From Chlorobaculum parvum NCIB 8327 (GTDB taxonomy: Bacteria; Bacteroidota; Chlorobiia; Chlorobiales; Chlorobiaceae), in assembly GCF_000020505.1 (NCBI RefSeq), contig NC_011027.1, positions 1,472,001-1,536,000 of the forward strand: 64,000 bases of DNA. The letters run 5' to 3'. Of this stretch, positions 37,660 to 47,787 are shown in pieces. Both the position numbers and the translations under genes were made by a program. Below the pieces are notes generated by a model. The model saw only the letters and a list, made by a program, of their open reading frames with translations. It was not told where the DNA came from and did no database searches. How positions within the stretch are numbered: the first letter of the stretch is position 1; each line of letters starts with the position of its first letter.

Positions 37660-37775
37660 CCTTAAACGTTAGTCCAGTGATAATTCAATGAATTATTAGG
37701 AGTTTTATCACCGAATCTATTCGTAACAGAAACACTAACGCTCACCTCACCTCCCCTATCCCCCCCACAAAACGC

Positions 37776-37805
37776 AGAAAGCCGGACTTCGCAGCCCGGC
37801 TTTCT
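37776..37805. terminator. Intrinsic terminator of rnr
   Basis: Ten-bp stem AGAAAGCCGG / CCGGCTTTCT with a 10-nt loop, 28 nt beyond the rnr stop. It can act on the minus strand (rnr). Confidence 0.75.
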
Positions 37806-37832
37806 CATCAATCCCAACAAATCAACCCTACC

Positions 37833-40229
37833 TCACGCCAGCGTGAGATCGATTGTTCTTCTCGTCAGATCGACTTCGTGCACCTTTACTTTCAACCGCT
37901 GGCCGATTTGCAGGCGACGGTGTTTGCGCCTACCGACGAGTGAGTAGGTCGCCTCGTCGTATTCGTAGTAGTCGTCCTTGAGGTTGCGCATGTGCACCAG
38001 ACCCTCGATGGCGAAGTCGGTCATGCGCACGTAAATGCCGTACTCGGTCGCGCCGGTGATGACGCCTCCGTAGGTGTTGCCGAGATGGCTCGACATGTAC
38101 TCCACCTGCTTGAGCTTGACCGACTCGCGCTCCGCCTCGGTGGCGATTTTCTCGCGCTCGTTGGTGATCTGGCACACCTCGGTGATGGTCGCGCTGATCT
38201 CGGTGATCCTTTCGGGCGTCACCTTGCGACGCTTCTTGCGCGTCGTTTCGTACTCGAACAGAATGCGGTGTATGACCAGATCCGGGTAGCGCCTGATGGG
38301 CGAGGTGAAGTGCGTGTAGTGCTCGAAACCGAGGCCGAAGTGGCCGTCGTTGGAGGACATATAGACCGCCTTCGACATGGAGCGCAGCACCAGCTCGTTG
38401 ACCAGGAACTCGACGTTCGTGCCGTGCACCTTCTGCAACAGCTCGCGCAGCGCTCTGGACGACACCGTGGCGCTGTCTTTGCCCTTGCGGTCGAGCTTGA
38501 GGTCGAAGCCGATCTTGCGTACAAAGTTGGCCAGCACCTGCACCCGCTCCATCTGAGGAGCACCGTGCACGCGGTAGATCACCGGATGCGGATTCTTTTC
38601 GTTCTCGGCGTACCGGGCGGTCAGGTAGGCGGCCACCGTGCGGTTGGCCAGCAGCATGAACTCCTCGATCAGGCGGTGGCTGTCGAGCCGCTCCTTCTTG
38701 ATGACCTCGACCGGTTCACCATTGCTGCCGAGCTTGAAGCGCACCTCCTCGGTCTCGAATTCAAGCCCGCCCGACTCCATGCGCTGGGCACGAATCGTCT
38801 TGCTCAGGCTTTCAAGCGCTTGCAGCTCCTCGACGTAATCCCCTTTGCCAGCATCGATAATCTGCTGCACGTCTTCGTAGGTAAAACGGCGCTTGGAGTG
38901 GATGACCGTCTTGTGGAACTCGAACTTCTTGACCTCACCCTTTTTGGTGATATTGAAGAAAACCGAGAAAGCCATGCGATCCACGCCCGGATTGAGGCTG
39001 CACACCTTTTCGGAAAGGCGCGACGGCAGCATCGGAATCACGCGGTCAACGAGGTAGACTGACGTGGCACGCTTGCGAGCTTCCTTGTCGAGCGCCGAAT
39101 TCTCAGGCACGTAGTGCGACACGTCGGCGATGTGCACGCCGACCTTGTAGCCGCCGCCATTGCCGAGCTTCTCGATCGAGAGCGCGTCGTCGAAATCCTT
39201 CGCATCGACCGGATCGATGGTGAAGACGTCCTTGTCGCGAATGTCGAGCCGCTCTTTAAGATCCTCGTCGGTAATCTCTTCGCGAACCTTTTCAGCGAAG
39301 GTCAGCAGCTCCTGCTCGAAAGTCTCGTCAATACCGAGGCCACGAGCGATGGCGCTCACTTCGACCTGCGACTCTCCGGCCTGACCGAGAATCTCGATCA
39401 CCCTGGCCTGGATCGTGCCGTTCTTCAGGAACTCCAGATCGCCAGCCAACACCTTGGCGCCATCCTTGGCTTTTTTGGCGTCCTTGACGGAGATGTGAAT
39501 TTCGGGCAGAATCTTGCGCTGGTCGGGCTTGAGCAGAAAACGGCGGTTTTCGCGCTGAAGCGTGCCGACAATCGTCGTAAGCTTGCGGCTGACCACATTG
39601 ACAATAAGCCCCTCGCAACGCTGGTGCGGCGACTGCTTCGACACGTAGGTTTCAGGCACTTTGGTAACCAGCACCTCGACCTCGTCGCCATGCAGCGACT
39701 GACCAAGCATGTCGGCACCGATGAAAATATCGTCATCGAAGCCTTCGACATCGACGAAGCCGTAACCGTTGGGATGGGTAGTGAGCTTGCCCTGGTAGGT
39801 CTGATCGACCTTGTAGCGCTCCTTGCCGGGCTGCGGGAAGTGACGGCCCTCGACCAGATGCTCCTCGTAGGTGTCGGGTTCCAGTCCAGCCCAGCCGTAG
39901 CAGCGATTGCTGTCCTTGTCAACGACGCCGTCCTCCTGCAACTTGTGCAGCACGTACCAGAAACCCGGAAGCTGGCGAGACTCGCCATACCCCATCTTTT
40001 TGGCCAGTTCCACCGACCTGAAGCGTTCGCCTTCGTGATCGGTCAGGAACGAGATGATCTCCGTCGCCATGGAGGTTTCACCCCGCTTGAACAGAAATTC
40101 GTTGATCAGAATATGATCGTTCGCCCGTACTTTTTCATTGTTCTCATGTTGACGCGCCGGGCGGTTTTTCTTTTTCTTCGCCGGACCTTTCTCGGGACGC
40201 GGTCTTGATGTCTTGCGTTGTCTTGCCAC
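37833..40229 (-). CDS. rnr: Ribonuclease R
   Basis: 3'-to-5' exoribonuclease of 798 aa that degrades structured RNA. Order: basic N-terminal tail ([20 protein letters not shown]), winged-helix segment (about 45-100), cold-shock domains ([29 protein letters not shown]), the RNB catalytic domain with metal-binding aspartates in [15 protein letters not shown], and a C-terminal S1 domain ([26 protein letters not shown]). Single gene; leader 40230-40474 shows no other supported gene. Confidence 0.96.
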   Translation of the reverse strand: MARQRKTSRPRPEKGPAKKKKNRPARQHENNEKVRANDHILINEFLFKRGETSMATEIISFLTDHEGERFRSVELAKKMGYGESRQLPGFWYVLHKLQEDGVVDKDSNRCYGWAGLEPDTYEEHLVEGRHFPQPGKERYKVDQTYQGKLTTHPNGYGFVDVEGFDDDIFIGADMLGQSLHGDEVEVLVTKVPETYVSKQSPHQRCEGLIVNVVSRKLTTIVGTLQRENRRFLLKPDQRKILPEIHISVKDAKKAKDGAKVLAGDLEFLKNGTIQARVIEILGQAGESQVEVSAIARGLGIDETFEQELLTFAEKVREEITDEDLKERLDIRDKDVFTIDPVDAKDFDDALSIEKLGNGGGYKVGVHIADVSHYVPENSALDKEARKRATSVYLVDRVIPMLPSRLSEKVCSLNPGVDRMAFSVFFNITKKGEVKKFEFHKTVIHSKRRFTYEDVQQIIDAGKGDYVEELQALESLSKTIRAQRMESGGLEFETEEVRFKLGSNGEPVEVIKKERLDSHRLIEEFMLLANRTVAAYLTARYAENEKNPHPVIYRVHGAPQMERVQVLANFVRKIGFDLKLDRKGKDSATVSSRALRELLQKVHGTNVEFLVNELVLRSMSKAVYMSSNDGHFGLGFEHYTHFTSPIRRYPDLVIHRILFEYETTRKKRRKVTPERITEISATITEVCQITNEREKIATEAERESVKLKQVEYMSSHLGNTYGGVITGATEYGIYVRMTDFAIEGLVHMRNLKDDYYEYDEATYSLVGRRKHRRLQIGQRLKVKVHEVDLTRRTIDLTLA

Positions 40230-40474
40230 TCAAATACTTATTAAAATGTTAATGCCTTGGTATTCATCACTCTCATAGGAAGTCTGTCCGGTCGCCCGAT
40301 TCCCGTGCATCGACGGTCGCCTTGCAGATAGCATACCAGCGTTCGATCTTCGCCGCGATAATGCTACTGCCGAAACGGAATCCAAAAATAAGTATGGAAT
40401 TTAATAAAAAAGCAGCGTATTTCCGATATGTCCTCCATTGCAGCGGAAATGGGCGGGAATATTCCGATGTAGTA

Positions 40475-41428
40475 TCACTTGGCAACTCGGCGGGTTATCA
40501 ACAATCCCGGAATCATGGGAATCCAGAGTGTAAAACCACGAAGAAGAAGCGTGGCGGTCACTGCCGACTCGACGCTGACCCCGCCTGACACCAGCAAGCC
40601 TGTGCAGGTGAGTTCGAAGGAGCCCAGTCCCATCGGAATCAGGCTGACCGTGGCGACAACCGAGGCCATCACAAAAGAGGCAAACACCAAAACGAACGGC
40701 ACCGTATCCCCCAAAGCGTAAAGCATTGCAAGAAGCGTGGCTGCATCGAGCAGAAAAACCGCCGTCTGATAGACGGTCAGCTCAGCCATCAGCCAGGGCT
40801 TTCGCCAGAGATCGTCCGGCACCTCCTCAAGCATACCGAAAAATCGGGCAACCAGAGGAAAACGCAATAGCCTGCCCGGCAGGTGGCGCTGATGTCCACC
40901 CCTCTTCAACAGCAGAATGACGCCGGGAACGATCAAAGACATTAACAGAAAAATACCGGCAACCCAAGCCATCCAGCGATGCGCTTCGTGATGCGCCCAC
41001 AATTCCAGCAGCGCCACCACCGCAACGATGGCAAAAGAGATATAGAACGAAAGCAGGGTAAGCAGCATAACGCCCATGCCAAGCGATCCGGAAATCTGAC
41101 GCCGCTTGAATGCGGCAATCACGAAAGCCATACCGCTGATTCCCCCTGAAGGCAACGCCTGATCGGCAAACAGCTTGGCGACGGCCAGAGGAATCAGTTG
41201 CAGGAAGGGGGCACGGACAGCCTGAACAGCCAGAATGCGGTACCAGATCCAGGCAAGCGAGCCATAGGTTCCGGCCTGCAACAGAACGGCCACAGCAATC
41301 CAGAGGGGATCGATATGCGCGATAAGCTGTACGAAACGGGCAAGCTCCCCGTAATTGAGACCGATGTAGGCAAACCCTGCCAACAAGAGGACGCCAGCCA
41401 GTATCGCGGTATATCTGGTTTTGTTCAT
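40475..41428 (-). CDS. Lysylphosphatidylglycerol-synthase-like / AglD-family membrane protein
   Basis: Integral membrane protein of 317 aa with about eight transmembrane helices. The motif KLFADQALPSGGISGMAF and the later SLIPMGLGSFELTCTGLLV are the conserved signatures of the flippase-like domain shared by MprF, AglD and related proteins (UPF0104). These proteins are thought to translocate lipid-linked compounds; the substrate here is unknown. A GTG 21 nt upstream (41449) also opens the frame, but the ATG at 41428 (MNKTRYT) is preferred. Confidence 0.82.
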   Translation of the reverse strand: MNKTRYTAILAGVLLLAGFAYIGLNYGELARFVQLIAHIDPLWIAVAVLLQAGTYGSLAWIWYRILAVQAVRAPFLQLIPLAVAKLFADQALPSGGISGMAFVIAAFKRRQISGSLGMGVMLLTLLSFYISFAIVAVVALLELWAHHEAHRWMAWVAGIFLLMSLIVPGVILLLKRGGHQRHLPGRLLRFPLVARFFGMLEEVPDDLWRKPWLMAELTVYQTAVFLLDAATLLAMLYALGDTVPFVLVFASFVMASVVATVSLIPMGLGSFELTCTGLLVSGGVSVESAVTATLLLRGFTLWIPMIPGLLITRRVAK

Positions 41429-41566
41429 TGCCCTGCAACCGTTAAGCACTCCGGAAACCCCGGTGTATTAATAAACATACAACGGGAATACCAGTGCAGC
41501 AACGGCTCGCCGCTTCCGCAACACTATGCAATCAGGAGTATTCAGGAAAATGAGGATGCTGCACCG

Positions 41567-42061
41567 TCATGAAACACAATCAGGCGCATCCTGCTCTATG
41601 GACGGCGCCACCTTCCCGCGAATCAGCAGAACAGCCATATAGCCGACGATGATGAGATTGATCGCAAGCACCCCCATCTTCAGCCAACTGAACCCCCGGG
41701 CAATCTCATAGAGTTCGATCGGCAGATACACACCCCCGCTCACGAGCGCGAACCACTCGGCCCACCGTCGCTCGAACCAGAGCCCGTAAGCCTCGATGAA
41801 GCGCATGAGCGCGTAGATAGCGGCAAGCATAATCAGAAAATGAAGGCGCGCTCCGGTCAGATCATGCAGAAGCATTTTTGCCAGCCCCGGAATGTGGTTT
41901 GATGGATCGACGTGCCATCGCAGCTTGATCTCGGCAAGAATGCCGGGAAGATCGCGCGAAACGAACGTTGAGAGCAGAAGCGCCAGCGAAAAAACCAGAA
42001 CGCCCTTGCCGGCCTCGAATAACGCAACGGCCCGGAGACCGCCCCTCACATTTTTATGCAT
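41567..42061 (-). CDS. DUF2127 membrane protein
   Basis: Four-helix membrane protein of 164 aa. The opening GGLRAVALFEAGKGVLVF, the middle ALMRFIEAYGLWFERRWAEWFA and the LPIELYEIARGFSWLKMGVLAINLIIVGYM ending are typical of DUF2127. No known function. A TTG at 42070 extends it by three residues; the ATG at 42061 is preferred. Same direction as the AglD-like gene, 138-nt gap. Confidence 0.8.
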   Translation of the reverse strand: MHKNVRGGLRAVALFEAGKGVLVFSLALLLSTFVSRDLPGILAEIKLRWHVDPSNHIPGLAKMLLHDLTGARLHFLIMLAAIYALMRFIEAYGLWFERRWAEWFALVSGGVYLPIELYEIARGFSWLKMGVLAINLIIVGYMAVLLIRGKVAPSIEQDAPDCVS

Positions 42062-42373
42062 GGTCAACAATGGTCAAAAATAGCCTGAAGAAGAAAACAG
42101 CATGCCGTTGCCTGTCAGCAGAGCTCTCGCAGGCAAGGTAGAAACCGGGAAATACTCCGAGAGCTCCGGCAATCTAACCAGATTTGAGCCATTTCCCTTC
42201 CTGACCACTCTCCAGACAGATCGTCATTACCCGGCAGGCGAAGCCATCGCTTTTTAAAACAGCGGAAGAACTACGCCGTTATCGTCACTAAAAAAAAGAA
42301 ATTCGCTTTGCCTAAAAAAGCAACACCGCTCATCCTGTTGTTTTTTATCGCAAACCTCACAAATCCAGCATTC

Positions 42374-42588
42374 ACAATCGTTATCCTACATTCAGGACTC
42401 ATGATAACGCCATAAATATCACACCATTCAACTCATTGCCAAACCGAACCATAGTCACTATCGTTAACAAGAAAATGATATAACGCAGCCGCTGATTTCA
42501 GGGACAAAGGAAATAACAATCGTTACCATAAAAAACACGCCAGAGCACTTCTGAAAAATGAAGTCTCCGCACGCGTAAACAATTGTTA
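42374..42588. promoter_or_regulatory. Four copies of the motif ACWATYGTTA upstream of psrA
   Basis: ACAATCGTTA at 42374, ACTATCGTTA at 42457, ACAATCGTTA at 42516 and ACAATTGTTA at 42579, all in the same direction. The last copy forms a perfect AACAATTGTT palindrome, and the third is nearly one (TAACAATCGTTA). Spacings are 83, 59 and 63 bp, the last two close to six helical turns. Likely binding sites of one regulator; the protein is not known. Confidence 0.5.
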
Positions 42589-42615
42589 TCATCATACAGA
42601 ACAAGAAAATAACTA

Positions 42616-42644
42616 TTGCAACGTTTTACATGTGACGCTATATT
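42616..42644 (+). promoter_or_regulatory. Candidate psr promoter
   Basis: TTGCAA and TATATT hexamers separated by 17 bp, just downstream of the motif array and about 125 nt before psrA. Confidence 0.45.
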
Positions 42645-42767
42645 ATCGCCTTATCTGCTACAGGAACAGCAATAAAGACAAGGCAGACCTACATCCCTTA
42701 TCCAGCTATCATATTCTTTCCCGCTATGGGATTACGGCATTAACCATCTGTCTGAAGGGGAGCATTT

Positions 42768-45557
42768 ATGCACAAAACACACATTTCACGCCGTCAGTTT
42801 CTCAAAGCGGCTGGCGTAATCGGCGGCATGTCCCTCCTGCATCCGATCTGGGGCATGGCCACCGCTCCGGCTACGGAGGGCGCCGCTGCAAGCAGCACGA
42901 CCACCTGGGTGCCGAGCATCTGTAACTTCTGCTCTTCGTTCTGCGACATCAAGGTCCAGACCAAAGAGAGCGATGGCGTGCGTCGAATCGTCAAAATCGA
43001 TGGCAACGAAGATAGCCCGCTGAATCGTGGACGCATCTGCGCCCGCGGCCAGGCCGGCCTTCGCCAGACCTATGATCCGGATCGCCTCAAGCAGCCGCTG
43101 ATTCGCGTCGCGGGCAGCAAGCGCGGCGAGTGGAACTACCGCGCGGCAACCTGGGACGAAGCATACGAGTACATCGTCAGCCGTCTGCAGAAAATCAATC
43201 CCTGGGAAACCAGCCTTATCGGCGGCTGGACGGCGTGCGTATCGTACATGCACTTCAGCCTGCCCTTCTGCCAGACCATGCAGATTCCCAATATCATCGC
43301 CTCGCCGCTTCAGCACTGCGTGACGGCGGGTCACCTCGGCACCGATCTGGTGACCGGCAACTTCAACGTGCACGACGAGATTCTGGCCGACTTCGAAAAC
43401 GCCCGATACATCCTCTTCAGCCTGAACAACGCCTCGGTGGCGGCTATCTCGACCGCTCGCGCTGTGCGCTTCGGGCAGGCAAAGAAGAACGGTGCGAAAG
43501 TGGTCTGTCTCGACCCGCGCATGGGCGAGCTGGCCTCGAAGGCAGACGAGTGGATTCCGGTCAAACCGGGCACCGACCACGCCTTCTTCCTCGCAATGTT
43601 GCACACCCTGCTCCGCGAAAAGCTCTACGACGCAGCGTTCGTTTCTAAGCACACCAACGCTCCGTTCCTTGCCTACAAGGACGAAAAAGGCTCGGTGCAT
43701 CTTGCCGCCGACATGAGCGGAGGCAAACCTTCGGCCTACTATGTATACGACGCGATCAGCAACGGCATCCGCGCCGTTCCGGCCTACACCAACAGCAACG
43801 AGAAAACGACTGCCGGTGGACGCATCCAGCCCTCGCTCAACGCGCCCAAAGGGCTGACCTGGAATGGCCACAACGTGACGACCGTGTTCGATCTGTTCAT
43901 CGAAGAGTCCGAGCCGTTCACTCCCGAATGGGCAGCGGAAATCACCGATATTCCAGCATCAACCATTCGCCGCATCGCGGTCGAGTTCGGTCAGGCGCGA
44001 CCGGCACTTGTCGATCCGGGATGGATGGGTGCACGCTACCACCACCTCATCGGACAGCGCCGTTTGCAGGCGATCATCCAGACGCTGGTCGGCGGTATCG
44101 ACAAACCCGGAGGCTGGATGATGAGCGGCGAGTACCACCACCGTTCCGAAAAAGCGTGGCACAACATGCAGCACGGCATCGACAGCAGCCACGAGCCGCC
44201 GGTCGAACGCCCCGGCATGGGCTTCGCGCACGGCCTGCTCGACATCTTCGCCAACCCGAAGGCGTGGGAACATGGCAAACCCGCTCTGTCGTTCGCCTGG
44301 GCAATGGAGCAGCAAAAGGCTGGCAAGCCTTCGGCATTCCTGCCGGCCATGGCCGACACAGGCCTGCTCGAAGCGGTCAAGGGTGAAATGACCTACAACG
44401 GCGAACCGTACCGGATGAAGGCGCTCATCATGAACGCGGCCAACCCGATCCGCCACTACTTCCCGGCCAAACGGTGGGAGGAGATTCTCACCAACGACAA
44501 TCTCGACCTGGTCGTGGCCATCGACGTACTGCCTTCGGACACGACGCTTTACGCGGATGTGATTCTGCCGAACCACACCTATCTGGAGCGCAACGAGCCT
44601 TTACTCTACCCGCTCGGCCCCGAAACCGGCATTGGTTACACCACCCGCCTGCGGGCGATCGATCCGCTCTTCGACACGCGCGATACCACCGACATTCTGT
44701 GCGAAATCGCACGCCGTATGGGCAAGCTCGACCACTATCTGGAGGGCATCGCCGAGTATGCAGGGCTTGATCCCGAAATGCTCAAGAGCGAGGCCGAAGC
44801 CGCACACAAGGCCGGCAAACCCCTCAACGAAGCGTTCCTCAAAACCGCTTACGTGGCGATGGGTAAATTCTCCGGCAAGCTCACCGGCAAGGAGATGACC
44901 GGCGCGCAGGTCGAGGCGACCATCAGGGACAAAGGTCTGCTCCTGCTCAAGAACGCCGACGAAGTGGTCGAAGAGATGAACCTGCCGCGCAAGATTCCCG
45001 TGCCGACCATGTCGGGACGTCTGGAGCTGTTCAGCCCGATTCTCGAATCGTTCACGCAGCAGGCCGGTCAGCAGCCCATCTTCAACCCGGTGCTCGGCTA
45101 TGTACCACGCATGGTCACCGACCAGGGCGACAAGAACGATCTCAGCAGCGACGAGTTCTATTTCACCTACGGCAAAGTGCCGGTGGTGTCGCACGCATCG
45201 ACCAACAACAACAATGCGCTGCTCGCCGCAGTCACCGAACCCAAAAAAGGCCAGTTCATGGGCCTGTGGATGAACACGGCAAAGGCAAAAGCGCTCGGCC
45301 TGTCCAACGGCCAGGAGGTAGAGGTCACCAACCTCCGCTACGGCCCAAAGGTGAAAGCCACGCTCTTCACCACCGAAATGATCCGGCCCGATACGGTCTT
45401 CCTGCCCTCGGCCTACGGCAGCAGGAACAAGAAACTCAGCGTCGCCGGAGGAAAGGGCACCGCACTGAACGAACTGATGCCTTACAGCATCGAGCCTATC
45501 GCGGCCTCGTTCATGTCGCAGGAGTTCACCGTAAGCGTCAAGCCTGTAAACAGTTAA
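42768..45557 (+). CDS. psrA: Molybdopterin oxidoreductase catalytic subunit (polysulfide/thiosulfate reductase-like PsrA)
   Basis: Tat-exported catalytic subunit of 929 aa. Twin-arginine signal SRRQFLKAAG (R8, R9), then the N-terminal [4Fe-4S] cysteines C52, C55, C59 and C91, and a candidate molybdenum-ligand cysteine C184 in LQHCVTAGHLG. The bis-MGD binding blocks NYRAATWDEAYEYI, VVAIDVLPSDTTLYADVILPNHTYLERNEP and a C-terminal dinucleotide-binding domain are present. A GGGGAG ribosome-binding site lies 6-7 nt before the ATG. In green sulfur bacteria such PSR-like complexes are thought to act in sulfur-compound metabolism between periplasm and quinone pool; the true substrate and direction (polysulfide, sulfur, thiosulfate, other) cannot be read from the sequence. 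Confidence 0.92.
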   Translation: MHKTHISRRQFLKAAGVIGGMSLLHPIWGMATAPATEGAAASSTTTWVPSICNFCSSFCDIKVQTKESDGVRRIVKIDGNEDSPLNRGRICARGQAGLRQTYDPDRLKQPLIRVAGSKRGEWNYRAATWDEAYEYIVSRLQKINPWETSLIGGWTACVSYMHFSLPFCQTMQIPNIIASPLQHCVTAGHLGTDLVTGNFNVHDEILADFENARYILFSLNNASVAAISTARAVRFGQAKKNGAKVVCLDPRMGELASKADEWIPVKPGTDHAFFLAMLHTLLREKLYDAAFVSKHTNAPFLAYKDEKGSVHLAADMSGGKPSAYYVYDAISNGIRAVPAYTNSNEKTTAGGRIQPSLNAPKGLTWNGHNVTTVFDLFIEESEPFTPEWAAEITDIPASTIRRIAVEFGQARPALVDPGWMGARYHHLIGQRRLQAIIQTLVGGIDKPGGWMMSGEYHHRSEKAWHNMQHGIDSSHEPPVERPGMGFAHGLLDIFANPKAWEHGKPALSFAWAMEQQKAGKPSAFLPAMADTGLLEAVKGEMTYNGEPYRMKALIMNAANPIRHYFPAKRWEEILTNDNLDLVVAIDVLPSDTTLYADVILPNHTYLERNEPLLYPLGPETGIGYTTRLRAIDPLFDTRDTTDILCEIARRMGKLDHYLEGIAEYAGLDPEMLKSEAEAAHKAGKPLNEAFLKTAYVAMGKFSGKLTGKEMTGAQVEATIRDKGLLLLKNADEVVEEMNLPRKIPVPTMSGRLELFSPILESFTQQAGQQPIFNPVLGYVPRMVTDQGDKNDLSSDEFYFTYGKVPVVSHASTNNNNALLAAVTEPKKGQFMGLWMNTAKAKALGLSNGQEVEVTNLRYGPKVKATLFTTEMIRPDTVFLPSAYGSRNKKLSVAGGKGTALNELMPYSIEPIAASFMSQEFTVSVKPVNS

Positions 45558-45575
45558 CTGGAGGAGTAAGTATCT

Positions 45576-46175
45576 ATGGCCCGTTATGGAATGGTAATGG
45601 ATATGCGTACCTGCGTCGGCTGTCAGGCCTGCATGGCTGCCTGCTCGGCTGAAAACCAGACGCCCTTCTGGAGCGAGAAGTTCCGGACGCATGTCGAAGA
45701 CAAAGAACAGGGTTCATTCCCTGATGTGCGCAGAGTGCTGCTTCCGCGCCTCTGTATGCACTGCGAAAACACCCCGTGCCTGTCGGCCTGTCCGACCGGG
45801 GCAACCCATATGAACGATGATGGTATCGTGCTGGTCAACAACGACCGCTGCATCGGCTGCTACGCCTGCTGCATCGCCTGTCCGTACGATGCCCGCTACC
45901 CTTACGACCGCGAGGATGTCGAAAAGGAGCACGAACTGTACGGCGAGGATGTCACGCACAAGGTGCCTCACGTTGACAAGTGCACCTTCTGCGTGCAGCG
46001 ACTGGCTCAAAATCTGGAGCCCGCATGCGCAGCCACCTGCCCGACCCATTCGAGGATCTTCGGCGATCTCGACGACCCGTCGAGCGAGGCGCACAAGCTT
46101 GCCACCAGCGGCAAGGCGCAGGCGCTGAACCAGGGGCTCGGCACCTCTCCGAAAGTATTTTACATCCCATCATAG
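45576..46175 (+). CDS. psrB: PsrB-type iron-sulfur subunit
   Basis: Electron-transfer subunit of 199 aa with four [4Fe-4S] clusters: CVGCQACMAAC, CMHCENTPCLSACP, CIGCYACCIACP and CTFCVQRLAQNLEPACAATCP give the full set of cysteines. No signal peptide; it is carried out of the cell with the Tat-exported catalytic subunit. It lies 18 nt behind psrA with an excellent GGAGGAG ribosome-binding site and passes electrons between PsrA and the membrane subunit. Confidence 0.95.
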   Translation: MARYGMVMDMRTCVGCQACMAACSAENQTPFWSEKFRTHVEDKEQGSFPDVRRVLLPRLCMHCENTPCLSACPTGATHMNDDGIVLVNNDRCIGCYACCIACPYDARYPYDREDVEKEHELYGEDVTHKVPHVDKCTFCVQRLAQNLEPACAATCPTHSRIFGDLDDPSSEAHKLATSGKAQALNQGLGTSPKVFYIPS

Positions 46176-46191
46176 CAAGGAGGCCCTCATT

Positions 46192-47115
46192 ATGACGTTT
46201 GTACATCAGGAAGTATGGCACTGGCAGATTGCCACCTACCTTTTTCTTGGAGGTCTGGGAGGCGCTACCTTTGCCATCAGCGCGGTGCTTCACCTCTTCG
46301 AGGGATGCGACCGCAAAATGCTTTCCGTGGCCGTCATGTCATCGATCTTCTTTTTGGTGCTTGGCACCATCTTCCTGCTCGCGGACATGCTCCAGCCACT
46401 CAAGGCTATCTACGCCCTCACCAATCCCAAATCGTGGATTTTCTGGGGCGTCATCTTTATCAACTTCTATTTTGTATCGGCTATCGCGTATGTGATACCA
46501 CTGCTTGAGGTGTGGCCGAAACTCGAGCCGATCATCCGGAAAATTCCCGAGTCGATCCTCGGCCTTCTGGAGCGCTTTAACAAGCTGGCCGCGCTGGCCG
46601 GTTCGGCGGCAGGCTTTCTGGTGGCCATTTACACCGGCCTGTTGATTTCAGCGGCTCCGGCCATCAACTTCTGGAACACACCGGCCCTGCCGCTGCTGTT
46701 CGTGATCTCGGGATTCTCGACCGGCGCCGCCTTCCTCTTGCTGCTCTCGACCTTCTCGCAGAACGAGTTCGCGCACAAAATCACCTCCAAGCTGGAACAG
46801 CTCGACGCCGTCCTGATCGTCACCGAGCTGATCATTCTCGGAGCCTACTTCAACTTCGCAATGTTCCTGCCCACCGGCGCTCGCGCTTCGGCCGAGTACC
46901 TGTTCCAGAGCCCGCTCTTTATCGGCGGCTTCTTCGTGGCAGGCCTCATCGTGCCGTTGCTCATCGAGACCTACAGCATCTTCTTCGCCGGGCACGGGCA
47001 CGAAGAAAAGAAGTCCGCACTGCCGGTTCTGATGGCCAGCTCGCTGGTGCTCTTCGGCGGTTTCCTCTTGCGTATCTACGTTCTGAAAGCCGGTATGTTC
47101 CAGTTCCCCTGGTAA
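46192..47115 (+). CDS. psrC: PsrC/NrfD-family membrane anchor and quinone-binding subunit
   Basis: Integral membrane protein of 307 aa with about eight helices, opening HQEVWHWQIATYLFLGGLGGATFA, which is the conserved NrfD/PsrC start. It exchanges electrons with menaquinone/chlorobiumquinone. AAGGAGG ribosome-binding site 8 nt before the ATG; 16 nt behind psrB. Completes the three-subunit complex. Confidence 0.93.
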   Translation: MTFVHQEVWHWQIATYLFLGGLGGATFAISAVLHLFEGCDRKMLSVAVMSSIFFLVLGTIFLLADMLQPLKAIYALTNPKSWIFWGVIFINFYFVSAIAYVIPLLEVWPKLEPIIRKIPESILGLLERFNKLAALAGSAAGFLVAIYTGLLISAAPAINFWNTPALPLLFVISGFSTGAAFLLLLSTFSQNEFAHKITSKLEQLDAVLIVTELIILGAYFNFAMFLPTGARASAEYLFQSPLFIGGFFVAGLIVPLLIETYSIFFAGHGHEEKKSALPVLMASSLVLFGGFLLRIYVLKAGMFQFPW

Positions 47116-47140
47116 CCTACGGCTTGAAAGCAAAAACCTC

Positions 47141-47176
47141 GACGCCCGGTCTCCGCTTGTCGGATCACCGGGCGTC
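47141..47176. promoter_or_regulatory. Hairpin between psrC and the chaperone gene
   Basis: Ten-bp perfect stem GACGCCCGGT / ACCGGGCGTC around a 16-nt loop, with no T-run. In the 76-nt gap it could reduce read-through or protect the psrABC mRNA so that the chaperone is made in smaller amounts. Confidence 0.55.
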
Positions 47177-47191
47177 CATCGTTTATCCACT

Positions 47192-47758
47192 ATGAGTTCA
47201 CCATTGCAGAAGGCGCTCGTCTTCAAATTTCTGAGCCGCACCCTGGCCTATCCGAACCAGGCGTTCATTCCTACGCTCGTCGAGGTATCGGACGAAATCG
47301 AAACGGGCAAAGAGGAGCGTCAGGCACTCATCAGAGCCTTCGAGCTTGAGGAGACCGAGCCGCTTCAGGCCGAATACACGCGCCTGTTCATCAACGGCTA
47401 CCCGCACACCGCCTGCCCGCCCTACGAATCGATCTATCTGGAAAAGCGGATGCACGGCGACGCTGCCGTAGCGGTCTCTGCCGCCTATGCCGAATGGGAG
47501 ATGACCGTGGAGCCGGGACTGATCGACCACCTATCGACAGAGCTGGAGTTCCTTGCCTTTCTCGCCTCCGCGGAATCGCTGGACAAAGCCGTGAGCAAGG
47601 ATGCCCAAAAAGCCTCAGAGCGATTCATCCGTCAGCACCTCTGCCGCTGGGTGCCACAATTTATTGATGATTTGAAAGAGGGCGCGAAACTCGAAGCCTA
47701 CCGAAAGCTGGGAGAATTGATGGAGAGCGTGCTAGGGGAATATTGCGAGAAAGGATGA
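47192..47758 (+). CDS. TorD/DmsD-family molybdoenzyme chaperone
   Basis: All-helical cytoplasmic chaperone of 188 aa. The signature EYTRLFINGYPHTACPPYESIYLEKR and the later DHLSTELEFLAFLA are diagnostic of the TorD/NarJ group. It should bind the PsrA Tat signal and guard cofactor insertion before export. Last gene of the psrABC operon. Confidence 0.9.
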   Translation: MSSPLQKALVFKFLSRTLAYPNQAFIPTLVEVSDEIETGKEERQALIRAFELEETEPLQAEYTRLFINGYPHTACPPYESIYLEKRMHGDAAVAVSAAYAEWEMTVEPGLIDHLSTELEFLAFLASAESLDKAVSKDAQKASERFIRQHLCRWVPQFIDDLKEGAKLEAYRKLGELMESVLGEYCEKG

Positions 47759-47787
47759 TGGCCTACCAGTCAGATTGTTTCCATAAC

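Larger units (their letters stand above)
42062..42767. other. 700-bp AT-rich leader region of the psr operon
   Basis: No supported gene. It contains the motif array at 42374-42588 and a candidate promoter at 42616-42644, described separately. The length and AT-richness suggest a heavily controlled promoter. Confidence 0.6.

Noticed and set aside
42786-43871. A 361-codon minus-strand frame opposite psrA
   Set aside because: Antisense to conserved psrA motifs; no independent support.
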